Positions 7,099 to 10,026 of a stretch of 10,026 bases of DNA are shown here, piece after piece. The DNA comes from an uncultured Synergistaceae bacterium (GTDB lineage Bacteria > Synergistota > Synergistia > Synergistales > Aminobacteriaceae). The first letter of the stretch is position 1; the number at the start of each line of letters is the position of its first letter. The stretch spans positions 1 through 10,026 of the forward strand of contig CALMZW010000065.1 in assembly GCA_937870605.1 (NCBI GenBank). The letters are read 5' to 3'. The translations under genes and the position numbers were made by a program. Under the pieces are notes generated by a model, which was given only the letters and a program-made list of their open reading frames with translations, was not told the DNA's origin and ran no database searches.

Positions 7099-7131
7099 AT
7101 TTGCTTATATCGGGAAGCGGGGGGAGGCTTC

Positions 7132-8073
7132 GTGAATCTCGAACGGCTCCGCGTGTTCCGGACCATCGTCGAGGAGGGATCGTTCCGCCGCGCGGCGGAG
7201 CGGCTGTTTCTGTCACAACCCTCCGTGAGCCAGAATATCGCCGCGCTGGAAAGAGAGTACGATGTCCGTCTGTTCGAACGGAAGGGACGGACGATTGCGC
7301 TCACTCCCGAAGGCAGGGCGTTGCACGTCCTTGCGTCGGATCTTCTTCGCAAGGCAGACGACATTCCGCTGCGTTTCAGGGAAATGCAGATGCTCAAATA
7401 CGGAAAACTCGCCATAGCGACGACGCCGCACGCAATGAACGCCCTTGTTCCTGAAGCCTTCCGGCTCTTCCGGGCGCAGTTCCCGCACATCTCGCTCTCG
7501 CTCGCGGCCGGAAACGCCCGCGACACGCTCGCTGCGATCACGGACGGAGCGGCGGAGCTGGCCCTTCTCGGCAAGAATCTCAACGACGCGCCCGAGTCGC
7601 GCCTGACGCAACGCGTCCTCGGCATCGATCCGGTCCTTCTCGTCTCCGGAGACGGAACGCCGGAACTTCCGCTCATACGCTATTCCGCCGATTGCCCGCT
7701 CGCATCCGTCGCAAACGCGCTTTTTCTCCACTCGGGTCCGAAAAGCCCCGAGCCCCTGACGGTGAACGACATCGACGCGGCGAGAATCCTTGCGCTCCAA
7801 GGCGTCGGTTCGGCCCTTCTTCCCGAATCCCGGGCACGGGACGATCTTCGCGCCGGACGCCTCAAGCGCGTCGCAACGGAGGGAATGCCCCCCTTCCTGT
7901 GGGAGATTCAGGCCGTCTACTCCACAGTCGGGGGCCTTTCCTACGCGGGATGGGAGATGGTGCGAATTCTCGACCGGATCGCGGCGGAATTTTTCGCGGA
8001 CGTCACCCGCCCCGTCGGGGCGGATGACGCGGATCCGGACGGAACTGAAGAAGCCCGCTCTTTGCGCGACTGA
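7132..8073 (+). CDS. LysR-family transcriptional regulator
   Basis: The 313-residue protein opens with the LysR winged helix-turn-helix (about residues 1-60). The recognition helix lies in the FLSQPSVSQNIAALE region (26-40), followed by LFERKGRTIALTPEGRAL (47-64). A linker helix and a periplasmic-binding-protein-like effector domain (about 90-290) follow. The tail (about 295-313) is acidic and probably disordered. The start is GTG at 7132, with GGAGG 5 nt upstream. Transcribed away from the seven-gene operon across 142 nt, it most likely controls that operon and its own expression in response to a pathway ligand. The effector is unknown. Some residues past 180 diverge from common LysR sequences, but the frame is intact. 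Confidence 0.93.
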   Translation: MNLERLRVFRTIVEEGSFRRAAERLFLSQPSVSQNIAALEREYDVRLFERKGRTIALTPEGRALHVLASDLLRKADDIPLRFREMQMLKYGKLAIATTPHAMNALVPEAFRLFRAQFPHISLSLAAGNARDTLAAITDGAAELALLGKNLNDAPESRLTQRVLGIDPVLLVSGDGTPELPLIRYSADCPLASVANALFLHSGPKSPEPLTVNDIDAARILALQGVGSALLPESRARDDLRAGRLKRVATEGMPPFLWEIQAVYSTVGGLSYAGWEMVRILDRIAAEFFADVTRPVGADDADPDGTEEARSLRD

Positions 8074-8075
8074 GG

Positions 8076-8113
8076 AAAAAAAACTCCGGCGGAAGACGCG
8101 TCTTCCGCCGGAG
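8076..8113 (-). terminator. Intrinsic terminator of pepF
   Basis: Positions 8084-8113 form a perfect 30-bp palindrome whose outer arms read CTCCGGCGGAAGA and TCTTCCGCCGGAG. On the minus strand it is followed at once by eight T residues (8083-8076), so it is a textbook Rho-independent terminator that begins 6 nt after the pepF stop. In the lysR direction the A8 tract precedes the hairpin and no T run follows, so it should work poorly for lysR. Confidence 0.92.
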
Positions 8114-8119
8114 CCGTCA

Positions 8120-9994
8120 TCACCGCTCCTCTTCCAGCAGCTTCCTGAAAAGCGCCAGTTTTCGGCTGAAGGCCGCTACGGCGTCCTCGATCGGGCGAGG
8201 CGTCGTCATGTCCACGCCGGCGTCGCGCAGAATCTCCAGGGAGTATGCGGAACCGCCTCGCGAAAGGAAACGCAGGTAGCGTTTCCGCGCCTCGTCCCCC
8301 TGTTCGAGAAGCTGCCGGGAAAGCGACACGGACGCCGCAAATCCCGTGACGTACTTGTAGACGTAAAAAGCGCTGTAGAAGTGCGGGATTCGCGCCCACT
8401 CCATCGCGACCGCCTCGTCGACCGTCATGAGCGGGCCGTAATACGCCGCGTTCAGCCCCTTCCAGATTTCGCAGAGGACATCCGGCGTCAGCGCCTCCCC
8501 GCGTTCCGCCATCGCGTGCGTCGTCCGTTCGAAATCCGCGAACATCGTCTGGCGGTAGAGCGTCGTCCGCGTCTGCTCGAGATCGTGGTTCAGAAGCGAC
8601 AGCGTCCGGACGCGGTCCGTGCTCGACGAAAGCAGGTGCTCCGAAAGAAGCGCCTCGTTCGTCGTCGAGGCGACCTCCGCGAGAAAGATCGTGTAGTCTC
8701 CGTACACCCACGGCTGCGCTCCGTGCGAGAACCACGAGTGCAGCGCGTGCCCCATCTCGTGCGCGATGGTGAACACGTCCCGCAGCGTGCCGTTGTAGTT
8801 CAGCAGGACATACGGATGCGTTCCGTAGCTCCCCCACGAGTAGGCGCCCTTCCGCTTCCCCTTGTTTTCGTAGATGTCGATCCATCGCGAGGAAAATCCG
8901 TTCTTCAGTACCGAAACGTACTCGTCTCCGAGAACGCGGAGGCCGGCCGTCACCGTTTCGACCGCGCGGTCGTAGGGAATGTCCTCCTTCGGTTCCTTCA
9001 CGAGCGGCGCGGCGATATCGTACATGTGGAGTTCCGGGACTCCGAGAACCTTCTTTCGAAGTTCCATGTATTCATGAAGCGGCGCGAGATTCTTCGTCAC
9101 CGTGTCGATCACCGTGTCGTACACGGCGGTCGGGATGTTGTCCCCGTACAGCGATGCCTCGAGCGCGGACGAATACCGTCTGCATGTGGCGTAGAACAAG
9201 TCTCCCTTGACGCTTCCGGAGTACATGGCGCCAAGCGCGTTCCGCCAGGTTCCGTACGTTCCGTGGATTCCCTCGAACGCCTCCCGCCGCACCCTCCGGT
9301 CGGGGGAGCGACTGAAGCGGTAGTAGCGCTCCTCGGTCAGTTCGACCGCCTCCCCGAGTTCGTCCGTTATGTCCGGAAAGCGCATGTCGGCGCCGGAGAA
9401 GAGGGAAAAGATGTTTTCCGGCGCGCGCGCCACTTCTCCGGACCGGGCGAGGATCTCCTCTTCGGCCGTCGTGAGCGTGTGCGCCTTCATCCTGAGGATG
9501 CTTTCGAAGAAGAACCGGTACGCTTTCAGGTCCGGCGATTCGCCGAGAAGCGCCTCGATGCGCGCCTCGCCCGCATCCATCGCCTCCGGGACGAAAAAGG
9601 CGAAAGCCGTTCCGCACCGGACGATCAGAGCCGTCGCGCGGTCAGCCATCGCCTGGCGCGAGGAGAGCGACGAGTCCTCGTGGCTTCCCATGACCGCATG
9701 GACGTACACCTTTCCGGCCAGGATCTCGACGCGCTCCCGGAACGCCAGAAATCCGGCGAGGCGCCCCGCGGAAGCGAAGACGGTCCCCCTGTACGCGTCC
9801 GCTTCTTTCAGCGCATCGGAGACTTCGGCGAACGCGCTTTCCCATTCCGCCTCCGAGGCGAAGATGTCCTCCAGTCGCCACCGGTGGTCTTCGGGGACCA
9901 TCGATCGTTCCGGCAGATCTCCGGCTCTCGGGGATCCCGGCATACCGCCGGCGTCTCCATCTTCGGGGCGCACACGTTGCCTCGCAGCCATCAT
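8120..9994 (-). CDS. pepF: Oligoendopeptidase F (M3B family zinc metallopeptidase)
   Basis: This is a cytosolic zinc endopeptidase that cleaves short peptides and helps recycle amino acids. The 624-residue length is near the usual 600. The catalytic site is HEMGH (412-416), flanked by TIAHEMGHALHSWFS (409-423). The third zinc ligand is expected in the FLAEVASTTNE segment (437-447), probably Glu440. The family N-terminal domain begins at about residue 33 with VPEDHRWRLEDIF. Residues 1-32 are an extra Arg/Pro/Gly-rich stretch, so a later start is possible. I kept the ATG at 9994 because AGGAG (10007-10003) lies 8 nt upstream, while Met18 and Met32 have no usable site. The gene converges on lysR with 46 nt between them and ends at a strong terminator. 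Its promoter lies outside the window. No direct link to the neighbouring operon is evident. Confidence 0.95.
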   Translation of the reverse strand: MMAARQRVRPEDGDAGGMPGSPRAGDLPERSMVPEDHRWRLEDIFASEAEWESAFAEVSDALKEADAYRGTVFASAGRLAGFLAFRERVEILAGKVYVHAVMGSHEDSSLSSRQAMADRATALIVRCGTAFAFFVPEAMDAGEARIEALLGESPDLKAYRFFFESILRMKAHTLTTAEEEILARSGEVARAPENIFSLFSGADMRFPDITDELGEAVELTEERYYRFSRSPDRRVRREAFEGIHGTYGTWRNALGAMYSGSVKGDLFYATCRRYSSALEASLYGDNIPTAVYDTVIDTVTKNLAPLHEYMELRKKVLGVPELHMYDIAAPLVKEPKEDIPYDRAVETVTAGLRVLGDEYVSVLKNGFSSRWIDIYENKGKRKGAYSWGSYGTHPYVLLNYNGTLRDVFTIAHEMGHALHSWFSHGAQPWVYGDYTIFLAEVASTTNEALLSEHLLSSSTDRVRTLSLLNHDLEQTRTTLYRQTMFADFERTTHAMAERGEALTPDVLCEIWKGLNAAYYGPLMTVDEAVAMEWARIPHFYSAFYVYKYVTGFAASVSLSRQLLEQGDEARKRYLRFLSRGGSAYSLEILRDAGVDMTTPRPIEDAVAAFSRKLALFRKLLEEER

Positions 9995-10026
9995 GACAGC
10001 AACTCCTCATTTCAACGCCGCCGCAA

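Noticed and set aside
8084..8113. The 30-bp palindrome considered as a mobile-element or attachment-site remnant
   Set aside because: Its position directly after the pepF stop with a T8 run explains it fully as an intrinsic terminator, and there are no target duplications or transposase genes.
10007..10026. Possible tail of another minus-strand gene (codons reading AAALK then TGA at 10009-10007)
   Set aside because: Only five codons are visible. The TGA next to the pepF ribosome site is suggestive of an upstream gene, but there is no way to support it from this window.
1..10026. CRISPR arrays, tRNA/rRNA genes, insertion sequences, phage or toxin-antitoxin genes
   Set aside because: No regularly spaced repeats, tRNA-like folds, transposase or integrase motifs, or small paired genes were seen; the window is almost fully occupied by metabolic, transport and peptidase genes.

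Overview
The window looks like chromosomal sequence from a GC-rich bacterium (about 60% GC by eye). It is densely coded, with short or overlapping gene junctions and strong AGGAGG-type ribosome binding sites. The TRAP binding protein has an ordinary Sec signal peptide and no lipobox cysteine, which suggests a diderm cell with a periplasm. TRAP transport, amino-acid PLP enzymes, an M20 hydrolase and oligoendopeptidase F together would suit an amino-acid-fermenting anaerobe such as a member of the Synergistota. That placement is an inference from gene content only; no marker gene is present.

Layout. Positions 1-6989 hold seven genes on the minus strand that read as one operon. In transcription order they are: an M20-family YgeY-like hydrolase (6989-5796), a zinc-ribbon threonine-synthase-like PLP enzyme (5767-4514), serine hydroxymethyltransferase glyA (4524-3268), an unassigned 489-residue fold-type-II PLP enzyme (3257-1788), and a TRAP transporter dctP (1694-657), dctQ (616-41) and dctM (starts at 29 and runs off the window). 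Junctions within the operon are an 11-nt overlap or gaps of about 10-40 nt. The exception is a 93-nt gap before dctP, which contains a hairpin. A LysR-type regulator (7132-8073, plus strand) is transcribed divergently. The 142-nt space between them is AT-rich and contains three close dyads and a candidate promoter for the operon. Beyond it, oligoendopeptidase F (9994-8120, minus strand) converges on lysR and ends at a strong intrinsic terminator.

How the genes may work together (inference). The LysR protein would sense a small molecule and control the divergent operon. The TRAP system would import an organic acid or amino-acid derivative. The M20 protein would hydrolyse or bind an acylated or carbamoylated amino acid. 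The two fold-II PLP enzymes would carry out elimination or replacement at the beta or gamma carbon. SHMT would split a beta-hydroxy amino acid to glycine plus an aldehyde or one-carbon unit. I do not recognise this combination as a described pathway, and the substrate cannot be read from the sequence. The most striking detail is that the M20 protein has Gln where the family has its first metal-ligand His and its catalytic Glu, while the other ligands are kept.
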